NCBI GenBank assembly: GCA_022842445.1
Contig: JALHPO010000001.1
Coordinates: 357,144-421,143, forward strand
Direction of reading: 5' to 3'
DNA from: Nitrospira sp.
Lineage (GTDB): Bacteria > Nitrospirota > Nitrospiria > Nitrospirales > Nitrospiraceae
Length of the DNA stretch: 64,000 nucleotides
In this document: positions 33,326-42,317 of the stretch, in pieces
Layout of the letters: each line of letters starts with the position of its first letter
How positions within the stretch are numbered: the first letter of the stretch is position 1
Translations under genes and position numbers: made by a program
The notes under the pieces: model-generated
What the model was told of the DNA's origin: nothing
What the model saw: only the letters and a program-made list of their open reading frames with translations
Databases searched by the model: none

Positions 33326-33630
33326 CTATCCCTTTATATTGCCGATGGGCCGTAATTCCGCCACTACTTTTGTGATTCCCGCCCGATCGACCGATGCGAC
33401 GACGTCCGAGATATTCTTGTAGGCAAAGCCCGCCTCTTCGGCAAGGCCCGACATGGAGACCTTCTTCACCATAATGCCCTGTTGCTGCATCTGCTGCTGA
33501 AGCTGCTCTCCGCGAATCGCCCGCTTCGCCTGCGTTCACCCCACCGCCCGGCCCGGAGCGAATCCCCGCCGGCCTCAAACGCGAGATCGGCGATAGCAAT
33601 GTCATCGAGGAATCGAAAGGTATGGGCCAT
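33326..33630 (-). pseudogene. Remnant of an archease-rtcB locus (archease N-terminus joined to RtcB C-terminus)
   Basis: An ATG at 33630 opens a frame reading MAHTFRFLDDIAIADLAFEA, the N-terminus of a bacterial archease, which then runs into unrelated residues. From 33532, in another frame, the sequence reads QAKRAIRGEQLQQQM and continues to GLAEEAGFAYKNISDVV and VVAELRPIGNIKG followed by TAG (33326-33328), the extreme C-terminus of RtcB, the 3'-5' RNA ligase. Archease is the RtcB cofactor, so an adjacent pair was probably joined by a large internal deletion. About 25 archease and 68 RtcB residues survive; neither can work. Confidence 0.75.
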
Positions 33631-33687
33631 CGATACGCCGCATATCGCACGTGGTCGGTGAGATGCCGCTACGCCTGCGTATCGGAA

Positions 33688-34842
33688 TCAAGAATCTTGA
33701 AGTTCGAACGACTTGGGAAAGTCGGTGAGATTGCGGCAGCCATCCTTCGTCACGAGAACCATGTCTTCAATTCTCACCGCTCCCAAACCCGGGTAGTAGA
33801 GCCCCGGTTCAACCGTGACCACATGGCCTTCTTGCAGAAGAGAACCGGTTCGACTGATGCGCGGCGCTTCATGAATGTCCAACCCCACGCCATGGCCGGT
33901 TCCATGAAAATACCCTTGCATGCGCCCGTTCACCAAACCGGTCTTATACCCCGCCTTGTCGAATCGCGCGCAGATCCCTTGATGAATCTTCATCCCATCG
34001 GCGCCATCCTTGACCTTCTCAATGGCTTCTTCTTGAGCGTCCTTGACGGTTTGGTACAGCCGTTTCAGGTCCGGAGTCGTCGCCCCCCGAACAATTGTGC
34101 GGGACATATCGGCAAAATACCGGCTGGTGGCCGACCTGGGAAACACATCAAAAATGATGCTGCGCCCTGCGGGCAACGGGCCGCTGCCTTCATTGTGAGG
34201 ATCGCAGGCCTGTTCCCCTCCGGCCACGATTGTGTGCTGAGCGACACAATCCCGCTCCATCAGCTTCACGTTGATCAGTTTCTTAATCCGCTCAGACGTC
34301 AACACCTCTCCGTCGAGATGGAGCCATCCCCGCTCGATCGTCGCCCGTCGGACAGTCTCAAACGCCGCCGCAACGGCGTCTTCCGTAGCGCGCTGCGCTG
34401 TTTCGATGTGGCGAATTTCGTCGGCGGTTTTCACCACCCGTTGCTCATAAAATGGATCCCGCTTGGGTTTCAGGCTATAGCCGAGTTCCTGGAGCCTGGT
34501 GGCATGGATGAATGGGAAATTCGCCGGCACCAAGAGCCGGCGAATTTTGAATTCCTTTAACACCACATGCACGATATCGACCGTTGTCGGATCTTTGATG
34601 CCCTGCGCTTTTGCTTTCTGTTCGAGCTCGGAATAGGACAAGACGCGGTCAACCGAGGCCTGGGCCCTGGCACGATCCATTTCAAGATCACTCATTACCA
34701 GCAGGCGTTCCCCCTTGATCTCCATATAGATGAAGGAGTCCGGCGCGATAAATCTGGTGGCGTAATAGAGGTTCGAATCCTGTTCGCTCGCAGCAATAAA
34801 GAGCGTCGCAATTTCAGGTTGAGAAACGGCAGCGCGTTTCAT
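33688..34842 (-). CDS. M24-family metallopeptidase (Xaa-Pro aminopeptidase-like)
   Basis: 384 residues with an N-terminal creatinase-like domain (about 1-150) and a C-terminal pita-bread domain. The five metal ligands are visible: Asp in IIFDVFPR and YFADMSRT, His in GTGHGVGLDIHE, Glu in VVTVEPGLY and Glu in VRIEDMVLV. This gives a two-metal aminopeptidase that removes residues next to proline or similar sites in the cytoplasm; specificity is not readable. The start gives a natural N-terminus (MKRAAVSQPEIAT). It lies in minus-strand order after the AsmA gene but with its own 123-bp gap. Confidence 0.85.
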   Translation of the reverse strand: MKRAAVSQPEIATLFIAASEQDSNLYYATRFIAPDSFIYMEIKGERLLVMSDLEMDRARAQASVDRVLSYSELEQKAKAQGIKDPTTVDIVHVVLKEFKIRRLLVPANFPFIHATRLQELGYSLKPKRDPFYEQRVVKTADEIRHIETAQRATEDAVAAAFETVRRATIERGWLHLDGEVLTSERIKKLINVKLMERDCVAQHTIVAGGEQACDPHNEGSGPLPAGRSIIFDVFPRSATSRYFADMSRTIVRGATTPDLKRLYQTVKDAQEEAIEKVKDGADGMKIHQGICARFDKAGYKTGLVNGRMQGYFHGTGHGVGLDIHEAPRISRTGSLLQEGHVVTVEPGLYYPGLGAVRIEDMVLVTKDGCRNLTDFPKSFELQDS

Positions 34843-34965
34843 GAACGAAAGAACGGATGGTGAGAGATAACCATGCGGCCTGATACGGGCATGTGTGTCT
34901 GAGTCCTCAACATTGTGAAGCGGATGCTAGCATGGGGGCGGGAGTCGGTCAAGAATAAGGCTCCA

Positions 34966-37900
34966 TCACGGAGTGGAGGGAGATGATTCAGACGGCAGTG
35001 CAACATCCGGCGCAGGAGTCTTGCCCTCTTCATCCGACGTCGCGAGATCAATCGGAAGCGTCAGCGTATTCGTCAGCACATCGACGGCAAGCTGGGCCAG
35101 CCCGGACAGACCCGATGCAAAGGACTTCACCGGCATGTAGGTGACATCGGGATCTTCCACCGCGCCCTTAACGGAAAATATCGCCGTCGCCAATCCTTTC
35201 CGTTCACCGGCAAGAATCCGGCCGAAGAGAGGAATGGTCTTGATGAATTGCGAGTAGGCCCCAAATGGACTCACCGCCATGACGAGATCCAGCTGATCGG
35301 TCGGCAAATCGTACTGACCCGCCGCCGTGAGCTTCAGAATCGGACTGTCCATAATCATGTTTTCGGTCTGAAACACGCCGTTCTGGATCACAATCGTCCC
35401 GGAAATTTTATTGTACGGCAGCCCCTCCTTTTCAAGGTCCATTTTTCCCTGCAAGACGACCGGAAGGTTCAAGAGACGGATGATTTTCCATACCGCCCGC
35501 TCGCTTGATTTGAGAATGTGCCCTTTTTCCAATAAGACCTCGGCCTTCCCGTTGAGCGACGGATAGACCCCATGGGGATTGCGGCCATGCCCCCGAAGAG
35601 AGCCGCTCAGCCGCATATCCCCCGTCACACCGGTCACATGGCCTTCCGTGAATCGCAGGAGATCGTTGACCGGCACACCGGTGGCGCGGAATGAGACGTC
35701 CATTTCCACCGGCGTCTTTCTGGACAGTTGGGCCACGAGCCGCCCGGCGACTTGTCCGTGGGCCGATTCACCGGAAATACGATCGACATCGAGCACCCCG
35801 TCCTGAATGTTCACGCGCGCCGACAGCCCGCCGAACTTCAGGTGCTTGTAGTGACCGCGCGCGATTACCGCAGCCATGGTCACCCGGCTCGTCGCCGCCA
35901 GGTCTTCAAGAAATTCCCGCACAACCGACCGGTCCCCCTTGGGAATCAACAGATCCAGATCCAGCTGATTCGACTCGATCTTGCCGATGATCACCGGCTT
36001 GGCCGTCCAGTTTTTGACCGTAGCCTCCAAGGCCACATCGCTGTCATGGATCTTGAACGACAATCGTTTGATCTCGGCGCCGTTACGCACCAGCTTGACA
36101 CGGGCATAGAGATCCTGAATGGGGCCCTCGGCGCCTCCGGCCATCAAGCCGTTTGTCAACGCCATCCACCCGGTAATCCGCCAGGCTTGCCAATCCTTGC
36201 CCTTTCCTTTGACGTCAAGGGAGACCTCGATGTTCCCGGCTTCGAAACCGCTTTTTGAAATCCACTCCGGCACCCGAGACAAGGACAAGGCCCCGGTCGT
36301 CACTGAGGCATCGATACTGAATGGATCACCGAGCCGCATACTTCCCTTGGCCGGAATCCGGATCGACGGCAGAATCAGCTCCACCCGGTTCACCGTCAGG
36401 GCGTCGGCCTTGGTCACGTCGCCCTCGAATGCGATGGTTGCCGGCGCGCCGATGGGCTTTTCGCCCAAAACCGGCAGAATGAACATCGACTCATCGAACA
36501 CGACCGTGCCGCGGAGGTGAGGCGCCGCCGCTGAACCGGACAGTGTGACAGCCGCTCCGATAATGCCTTCGAATGAACCAGGCGGCGCGGCGCCTCCGGA
36601 CACCAGGCTCATCAAATGTGCGGCATCCCCTCGCGCCTGAACAGAGACATCGTGAAATACGCTCGCGCTTCCACCGGTAATCGTCCCGTGAACCTGCACC
36701 GCCACATCTCCGAGATGGCCGGTCACGTCCTCGAGTTGTGTCGATCCCTCAGCCAGGATGAATCGCCCTTGCAACCCCGTCAGTCGTTCCGGCAGCGCTG
36801 AATGAGTCAGGCTCACGGATTGAACCGTAATCTCTCCTCCGGCAAAGGTAATGCCTCCCGGCTGGGTCAACGCGCCGACGAGGCGGAAGGTGGGCCGGGC
36901 CGTGCCTTCCACATCCCGAACTCCGGCCATCACCTGCGTCAATCGTTCAACCTTCATCGTCTGGGCCAGAAAATCCACCAGATGCGAAGCCGTCATCTCG
37001 CCCGTCACTTCCAGTTCCAGCCATGGACCTGCCTCAAGAAACGAGACGACGGCCTTTCCATCCGTCAACCGGATCGTGCCATAGCTCCCCGTCACACCGG
37101 TGATGCGCATGCGTCCGGGCTCCACGAATACCACCGCCGCCAGATCGCTCGCCGCCACACGGTCCCGGCCAATCAGGCCCCGCGCCTCCTGGATACGGAA
37201 CTCTCCCGTCACCGAAAGCGCGGCCTCGGCCGACGCGGTCCCGGTCAGCGTCGCATTCATCACCTGTACCTTGCCGTCGACCTGCCGATCGGCCAGCCAC
37301 GCGGCCATCTGCGGGTCGATCCACGCAGTCGGCACGGTGTTGAGCAATTGCGCCAATGACACCAGCGAACTGCTGAGGGTGATCGCGAACGTGGGTTGCA
37401 CCGTCATGAGGCCTGCGAGGTTCGCTTTTCCGGTCAGTGCCATTTCGTTCAAACGCGCTGAGATATCGGACAGGACCAGGTCGTATCCGGCAACGCCGGG
37501 CATGATGTGAACAGAACTTTGGAGCGTCAGCGCTCCCTGAAGGCGATCCGGAAGGGGCTGGGAGCCGAGGAACTCAACCGCGTCGCGAATGCTTACATTC
37601 TTGGCATCCAGATGGCCGTCAAACTGAAACAGCATCGGTGGCTCAACCGGCGCCTGCTCGGTCAGCGACACCGGTTTCTCCGATCGCCGAATCTTCCCAT
37701 CCAACGACACCATCGCCGGCCCTCGCTCTCCCGAAGGAGTGCCCGAGACATGGAGATCCGCAACCCCGCGTTCCGGATGAATCAGAAGTGTGGCATTCAC
37801 CTGTTCCAGCTTGAGCGTGCGGACTCCATCCGGCCTGGCCGAATCGATCAGAGTCAGAGCGCCGTTGACGAGCCTGGCCTCCCGGATCATGAGCATCCTG

Positions 37901-38331
37901 GCCATCGCGCCCACAGTCTGCTGATTCGCCTCCGCCTGATCGCTCACCCCATCCAGCACGTTCCACCGGCCGGCCTCATTGCGTCGCAGCGTGAGCGTCG
38001 GCTCTTCGATCAGCAACCGCTTCCCCACGATTTGCTTGCGGAGCAGCGGCAGCAGGCGCACGACTAAATCGACTCGCTTGGCGGTCAGCATGACGTCTTC
38101 CGATTGGGGATCGTGGATCGTGACCTCGGACAATTGCACACGGATGCTGGGAAAGACCACGAGCTTCACATGACGCACGTCGATCTTCCGCCCGAGGCTT
38201 TCCTCAAGCTGGTCCAACACAAATTGCTTGAGATAGTTTTCGCCGGTCAGTTGCTTGGAAAACAACAAGAAGGCGGCGGCACAGAGGACCAGGGCGAGCA
38301 GAACAAGGAGACCAAGACGAAGACGGGACAC
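34966..38331 (-). CDS. Large AsmA-family envelope protein
   Basis: 1121 residues. A single N-terminal membrane anchor (LRLGLLVLLALVLCAAAFLLF) is followed by a long, beta-rich body that would reside in the periplasm. The AsmA pattern is present at the start (LEESLGRKIDVRHVKLVVFPSI, DVMLTAKRVDLVVRLLPL) and near the C-terminus (ISGTIVIQNGVFQTENM, DLPTDQLDLVMAVSPFG, VKGAVEDPDVTYMP). The family includes bridge-like proteins that move phospholipids to the outer membrane, and length over 1000 residues fits that group (YhdP/TamB-like). An acidic, proline-rich tail ends the protein. Confidence 0.8.
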   Translation of the reverse strand: MSRLRLGLLVLLALVLCAAAFLLFSKQLTGENYLKQFVLDQLEESLGRKIDVRHVKLVVFPSIRVQLSEVTIHDPQSEDVMLTAKRVDLVVRLLPLLRKQIVGKRLLIEEPTLTLRRNEAGRWNVLDGVSDQAEANQQTVGAMARMLMIREARLVNGALTLIDSARPDGVRTLKLEQVNATLLIHPERGVADLHVSGTPSGERGPAMVSLDGKIRRSEKPVSLTEQAPVEPPMLFQFDGHLDAKNVSIRDAVEFLGSQPLPDRLQGALTLQSSVHIMPGVAGYDLVLSDISARLNEMALTGKANLAGLMTVQPTFAITLSSSLVSLAQLLNTVPTAWIDPQMAAWLADRQVDGKVQVMNATLTGTASAEAALSVTGEFRIQEARGLIGRDRVAASDLAAVVFVEPGRMRITGVTGSYGTIRLTDGKAVVSFLEAGPWLELEVTGEMTASHLVDFLAQTMKVERLTQVMAGVRDVEGTARPTFRLVGALTQPGGITFAGGEITVQSVSLTHSALPERLTGLQGRFILAEGSTQLEDVTGHLGDVAVQVHGTITGGSASVFHDVSVQARGDAAHLMSLVSGGAAPPGSFEGIIGAAVTLSGSAAAPHLRGTVVFDESMFILPVLGEKPIGAPATIAFEGDVTKADALTVNRVELILPSIRIPAKGSMRLGDPFSIDASVTTGALSLSRVPEWISKSGFEAGNIEVSLDVKGKGKDWQAWRITGWMALTNGLMAGGAEGPIQDLYARVKLVRNGAEIKRLSFKIHDSDVALEATVKNWTAKPVIIGKIESNQLDLDLLIPKGDRSVVREFLEDLAATSRVTMAAVIARGHYKHLKFGGLSARVNIQDGVLDVDRISGESAHGQVAGRLVAQLSRKTPVEMDVSFRATGVPVNDLLRFTEGHVTGVTGDMRLSGSLRGHGRNPHGVYPSLNGKAEVLLEKGHILKSSERAVWKIIRLLNLPVVLQGKMDLEKEGLPYNKISGTIVIQNGVFQTENMIMDSPILKLTAAGQYDLPTDQLDLVMAVSPFGAYSQFIKTIPLFGRILAGERKGLATAIFSVKGAVEDPDVTYMPVKSFASGLSGLAQLAVDVLTNTLTLPIDLATSDEEGKTPAPDVALPSESSPSTP

Positions 38332-38468
38332 ACCACCCCCTCACACACAATGCGGCCTGCAGCACACATAAATCTGCGGGCATCTTACCGGAAGCAGGGG
38401 GTGAAATCTAGAAACTCTGCGTCTTATAAGGGATTTCCCGGCTAACACCACTCTTCTCGACACATCAG

Positions 38469-38497
38469 TTGACGGCGTCACGGTTCTGGACTACACA
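38469..38497 (+). promoter_or_regulatory. Promoter-like segment, upstream copy of a duplicated sequence
   Basis: TTGACG (38469-38474), 17 bases, then TACACA (38492-38497). The 35 bases from 38468 are identical at 28 positions to the 35 bases from 39263 that hold the pgm promoter-like element, in the same orientation. It may drive the damaged lipoprotein gene that follows. Confidence 0.4.
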
Positions 38498-38567
38498 TTT
38501 GCTAGTTGACCACCAACTTCGGGTCTGGCCGGAGCCGTGGGGCACGTTACTCCTCCATCACCATCCC

Positions 38568-39015
38568 ATGGATCAAGAGAAACAGACCAGTCATTTTCCC
38601 AGGATCGTATTCCTGTTTCTCCTCTCCGCCTCAGCCTGCGTTGGAGCCCAGATCGCCAACTGAAAAAGCGATTCAGTCCGCCAATACGGCCTTCGTCGGT
38701 GCGGAACATTTACCACCAGAATGGAGTTCCCATTTAGATAAGAAGCTTGAGCGGTGGCACTGGCTCAAAGCTCGTTGGCAGGAGTGTTCGGTAAAAGATA
38801 AAAAACTGGGCCGCATAGATACCGTGTGCGGGCCAGAATTAGCACAAATGGAGTCAGCAATGGCCGGGAGGCATGTGAAGGCTGTGGTCTACAATCTTGT
38901 ACTCCCTCCAGGAGAGCGGGCTCTCCACCCAAATGCAATGGTATTCGTTGATGCCAACTCCGGCAAAGTGCTCGCGATTATTGCGCCAGAAGGGAACCTA
39001 CTTTTTCCAAAGTAA
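38568..39015 (+). pseudogene. Probable frameshifted lipoprotein gene
   Basis: From ATG 38568 one frame encodes a good lipoprotein signal peptide (MDQEKQTSHFPRIVFLFLLS followed by ASACVGAQIAN) and stops at 38663. The adjacent frame, entered near 38640-38660, is open to 39015 and looks like the mature part (ERWHWLKARWQECSVKDKKLG, HVKAVVYNLVLPPGERAL, PNAMVFVDANSGKVLAII). Joining them requires moving one base (an extra base, or two missing). An uninterrupted 169-codon frame from a TTG at 38506 also exists but has no signal peptide. No family recognised. Confidence 0.45.
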
Positions 39016-39080
39016 TCTGTTCACTCGGAACAAAAGAACAAAGTCAGGTTGAGATGGCCCCGAAAAAACAGGCACGTGAG

Positions 39081-39173
39081 TTAACCATCCGTCTCCTGCC
39101 GTTGGAACTCTTCCGGACTCCGATAGCCCAGCGCCTGATGGAGGCGCTGCCGATTATAGAAGGCCTCTAAGGC
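39081..39173 (-). mobile_element. Remnant of an IS3-family transposase
   Basis: The minus strand reads LEAFYNRQRLHQALGYRSPE, then EFQRQETDG and a stop at 39081-39083. This is the C-terminal end of an IS3-family integrase-type transposase (the NxxRLHxALGYxSP motif). An in-frame stop sits immediately upstream, so only about 30 codons survive. Bases 39052-39080 (TGAGATGGCCCCGAAAAAAC region) may be the matching terminal inverted repeat. Confidence 0.75.
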
Positions 39174-39263
39174 CTATAATGGGCCTACAGCTATCACGCG
39201 CGCAGGTGAAGACAATCCCCTCATAGTGACCGATTGTTACTTCACCACAATCGCGTGTGAGTG

Positions 39264-39292
39264 TTGACAGTGTCTCCGTTCTAGACTACATC
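39264..39292 (+). promoter_or_regulatory. Sigma-70 promoter of pgm, probably leaderless
   Basis: TTGACA (39264-39269), 17 bases, then TACATC (39287-39292). Transcription would begin about 7 bases further on, at or next to the A of the pgm ATG (39299), which has no ribosome-binding sequence before it. The element is the downstream member of a duplicated 35-base segment. Confidence 0.55.
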
Positions 39293-39298
39293 TTTGCC

Positions 39299-40948
39299 AT
39301 GGCTACTCATCCCCTGGCAGGACAACCGGCTGCGGCTTCCAGTCTGGTTGATCTCCACAAGCTACTGACTGCCTATCTGGAAGAGAAACCGGACCCGGCA
39401 ATTCGTGCGCAACGAGTCTCGTTCGGCACATCGGGACATCGGGGCTCCTCCCTGAAGCGAAGTTTCAATGAGCGGCATATTCTCGCCGTCGCCCAAGCGA
39501 TCTGCGACTACCGGCGTAGCCAGGCGACAACCGGACCACTGTATCTCGGCATCGACACCCATGCCCTGTCGCAACCGGCCTGCGACTCGGCCCTGGAAGT
39601 CCTGGCCGCCAACGGCGTGGATGTGATGATTGATCGGGACGGCGGCTACACACCGACACCGGTCATTTCACATGCCATCCTCACCTATAACCGTGGTCGA
39701 ACATCGGGCTTGGCCGACGGCATCGTCATCACCCCGTCGCACAATCCGCCGGAAGACGGCGGCATCAAATACAACCCGCCCCAGGGTGGACCGGCCGATA
39801 CGCAGGTCACCAAGTGGATTGAAGACCGTGCAAACGCACTCCTGACCGCCGGCCTCCAAGGCGTCAAGCGGCTTCCTCTCGATGAAGCGAGGCGCGCCAC
39901 GACCACGCATCGGCATGACTATATCGACGCCTACGTCAGCGATCTTGGCAACGTGATTGATATGGACGCGATCACGGCAGCCAAGCTACGGCTCGGGATC
40001 GACCCTCTCGGCGGTTCCGGGATCGCCTACTGGCGGCCGATTGCTGAACGCTACGGGTTGAACATTGAGATCGTGAATCCGACTGTCGATCCCACCTTTC
40101 GCTTCATGCCACTGGATTGGGACGGGAAGATCCGAATGGACTGTTCCTCTCCCTTTGCCATGGCGAACCTGATCGCGCTCAAAGACCGGTTTGACGTGGC
40201 CTTCGGCAACGACGCCGACAACGACCGGCACGGTATCGTCACGCCCTCCGCCGGATTGATGAACCCGAATCACTACCTCGCCGTCTCGATTTTCTATCTG
40301 TTTTCCCATCGCCATGGATGGAGCACTACCGCCGGCATCGGCAAAACTCTGGTCAGCAGCAGCCTCATCGATCGCGTCGCCGGGAAGCTCCGGCGGAAGC
40401 TGGTTGAAGTGCCTGTCGGCTTCAAATGGTTTGTCGGCGGCCTGCTTGACGGATCCCTCGGCTTCGGCGGAGAAGAAAGCGCGGGCGCGTCGTTTTTGCG
40501 GCGCGACGGCACCGTCTGGTCCACCGACAAGGACGGCATCATCATGAATCTGCTGGCTGCAGAGATGATGGCCAAGACCGGCAAGGATCCGGCGCAGCTC
40601 TATCGCGACCTGACGAAGGAATTGGGCGAGCCGGTCTATGAACGCATCGACGCACCGGCCACAACGGAGCAGAAAACCATTCTATCGAAGCTCTCCCCCG
40701 ACCAGGTAAAGGCCACCGAATTAGCCGGCGACAGGATTGTGGCAATGCTGACGGCCGCACCGGGCAACGGCGCAGCGGTTGGAGGGCTCAAGGTGGTGAC
40801 TGACCAGGGCTGGTTCGCCGCCAGACCGTCAGGAACCGAGGATGTGTACAAACTCTACGCAGAAAGCTTCCGAGGGAAAGACCATCTCACGAAGATTCAA
40901 GCAGAGGCGCAGGACATTGTTGCAAAGGCCTTGGCAGCACACTCGTAA
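39299..40948 (+). CDS. pgm: Phosphoglucomutase (alpha-D-glucose-phosphate specific)
   Basis: 549 residues from ATG 39299, where the N-terminus ([18 protein letters not shown]) aligns with E. coli Pgm (MAIHNRAGQPA); an upstream GTG at 39257 would add 14 residues that overlap the promoter. Motifs: [12 protein letters not shown], the phosphoserine loop [20 protein letters not shown], the metal site [13 protein letters not shown], the sugar loop [14 protein letters not shown] and the phosphate site [13 protein letters not shown]. It interconverts glucose 1- and 6-phosphate, linking glycogen and sugar-nucleotide synthesis to glycolysis. The sequence before the start lacks a Shine-Dalgarno. Confidence 0.93.
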   Translation: MATHPLAGQPAAASSLVDLHKLLTAYLEEKPDPAIRAQRVSFGTSGHRGSSLKRSFNERHILAVAQAICDYRRSQATTGPLYLGIDTHALSQPACDSALEVLAANGVDVMIDRDGGYTPTPVISHAILTYNRGRTSGLADGIVITPSHNPPEDGGIKYNPPQGGPADTQVTKWIEDRANALLTAGLQGVKRLPLDEARRATTTHRHDYIDAYVSDLGNVIDMDAITAAKLRLGIDPLGGSGIAYWRPIAERYGLNIEIVNPTVDPTFRFMPLDWDGKIRMDCSSPFAMANLIALKDRFDVAFGNDADNDRHGIVTPSAGLMNPNHYLAVSIFYLFSHRHGWSTTAGIGKTLVSSSLIDRVAGKLRRKLVEVPVGFKWFVGGLLDGSLGFGGEESAGASFLRRDGTVWSTDKDGIIMNLLAAEMMAKTGKDPAQLYRDLTKELGEPVYERIDAPATTEQKTILSKLSPDQVKATELAGDRIVAMLTAAPGNGAAVGGLKVVTDQGWFAARPSGTEDVYKLYAESFRGKDHLTKIQAEAQDIVAKALAAHS

Positions 40949-40987
40949 CGACACCCGCTGCCATGTTCGGCGCGCATAATTGCATGC

Positions 40988-41203
40988 ATGTTTGAGATCG
41001 GCAGCACCGCAGTCCTGATCTGGGGACTCATCTTTGGGTCTCTCGGCGCGGGATTCGCGATCTATGGAAAACGGCAAAAGGCGATCGTCCCGATCTGCAT
41101 AGGGATTGCCCTCTGCGTCGTCCCCTATTTTATTGCCAACGTCTATGTGCTTGTCGCCGTCGGTTGTGTCTTGGCCGCTATTCCGTATTTCGTACGCTGG
41201 TAA
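40988..41203 (+). CDS. Small membrane protein of unknown function
   Basis: 71 residues that are almost entirely hydrophobic, with two or three helices (STAVLIWGLIFGSLGAGFAIY, AIVPICIGIALCVVPYFIA, VYVLVAVGCVLAAIPYFVR) joined by a short basic loop (GKRQK). It begins 39 bp after pgm. Small proteins with this Gly-rich first helix recur across diverse bacteria as uncharacterised inner-membrane proteins. No catalytic residues and no recognised family. Confidence 0.65.
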   Translation: MFEIGSTAVLIWGLIFGSLGAGFAIYGKRQKAIVPICIGIALCVVPYFIANVYVLVAVGCVLAAIPYFVRW

Positions 41204-41231
41204 CGCGACGTGCACGCATGAGGGAATGGCG

Positions 41232-42011
41232 TCATTGTATGGGATGATTGTTGGCCAGAAGTATCGGTTGCATCGCCAGACCTTTGCGAACACCAGACCA
41301 TAATACGCCGGGTGCTGTTAATGCCTCGTAGGCCTGTCTGACCGAACCAACTGTAAAGACCTGCGTAGCATTCGGGGCTCTCTCTCTGCTGTTATCCACT
41401 GACGGCACAAGGACCATCTGAAGACCGGCCTGCCGGGCTGCCAATACTTTTAATCCGACCCCACCGACCGGCCCGATATGACCGTCTGAGGTGATCGTTC
41501 CGGTGATCACACGATTCCGGGGAATCGATTCTCCCTTCGCCATGGCCGCAACTGCGAGACCGACCATAGCCGAAAGACTGGGACCATCGATGATAAGGCC
41601 CGGTTCGAGTGCCCCCAGTCCCACACTCCAAGAGTCACTGGACAGGCCAAGCGCCCGCGCTGTGTTCACAATCGCCTGTTTCGCTGCGGTTTGCGTCATC
41701 ATCGAGAACCGGCCAGGCCCAACCGTAAAATGAACGTCGAGCCCCTCGGCGTCCTTCCGCGTCGTAAAGACCACCATGACATAGATGACCTTCCCGCTAT
41801 ACGTGACCTTCCCCGTAGGAGTCTCCTCCATCAGAACACACAAGAGCGGGATATACTGTTCACGCGGATCGGCATCAGGGCCGGCTGCATCTGCAACGCC
41901 GGTGAGGCACAACACACTCAGCAGCAGAACCGCGAACCCTATCGATACAGAATCAATCCCATAGCGAGAACATCGGCGGACTCGGCTCCAACTGATTGCC
42001 CGACTGGTCAT
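41232..42011 (-). CDS. Exported Lon-type (S16) serine-lysine protease domain
   Basis: 259 residues from the ATG at 42011, chosen because AAGAGGAG stands just upstream and the N-terminus becomes a signal peptide (hydrophobic stretch IGFAVLLLSVLCLTGVADA). The rest is the proteolytic domain of Lon: DGPSLSAMVGLAVAAMA aligns with the DGPSAG site holding the catalytic Ser, and IGPVGGVGLKVLAARQAG with PIGGLKEKLLAAHRAG holding the catalytic Lys. There is no ATPase. An export signal on a lone S16 domain suggests a periplasmic peptidase or processing enzyme; substrate unknown. Confidence 0.7.
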   Translation of the reverse strand: MTSRAISWSRVRRCSRYGIDSVSIGFAVLLLSVLCLTGVADAAGPDADPREQYIPLLCVLMEETPTGKVTYSGKVIYVMVVFTTRKDAEGLDVHFTVGPGRFSMMTQTAAKQAIVNTARALGLSSDSWSVGLGALEPGLIIDGPSLSAMVGLAVAAMAKGESIPRNRVITGTITSDGHIGPVGGVGLKVLAARQAGLQMVLVPSVDNSRERAPNATQVFTVGSVRQAYEALTAPGVLWSGVRKGLAMQPILLANNHPIQ

Positions 42012-42317
42012 GACTCGCTCCTCTTGATACCGCTTGCCTACCCTTATCGGCAGACTTGTCTTCCGGCATAAGAGGCAGCCTGATTGTGACCTGAGGGGGA
42101 GAAGCAGCTGAATGGCAGAATCTGTTTGACAGGCGCCCCGGAGAACCGTGCGGCGAGAAAACGGGCATGACGTGGGCACGGCTTGCAAACCAGGATTGCA
42201 GCCATCGGAGGCCCAATGGAATCACGCATCAAACAAGGGAAGCTTGAAGCGGCGCGCCTATGGGAACCTATTTGAGAGCCTATTATGGTGATTACCGTCT
42301 GCGCACAGAAGTGCCGC
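42012..42317. other. 306-bp gap with no recognised gene
   Basis: Between the S16 protease gene and the PIG-L gene, both on the minus strand. It must contain the promoter for the protease gene, but I cannot assign -35/-10 boxes with confidence. No hairpin with a T-run and no tRNA is visible. Short open frames here are shadow-like. Confidence 0.4.

Noticed and set aside
33312..33650. A 112-codon minus-strand frame treated as a real gene
   Set aside because: Its product (RRAASAADAATGHYGEEGL) is not protein-like, whereas the neighbouring frames give clear archease and RtcB fragments.
34765..34790. A tRNA T-loop-like string (GGTTCGAATCC) on the plus strand
   Set aside because: It lies inside the M24 peptidase gene and encodes conserved N-terminal residues on the minus strand. 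No cloverleaf can be built around it.
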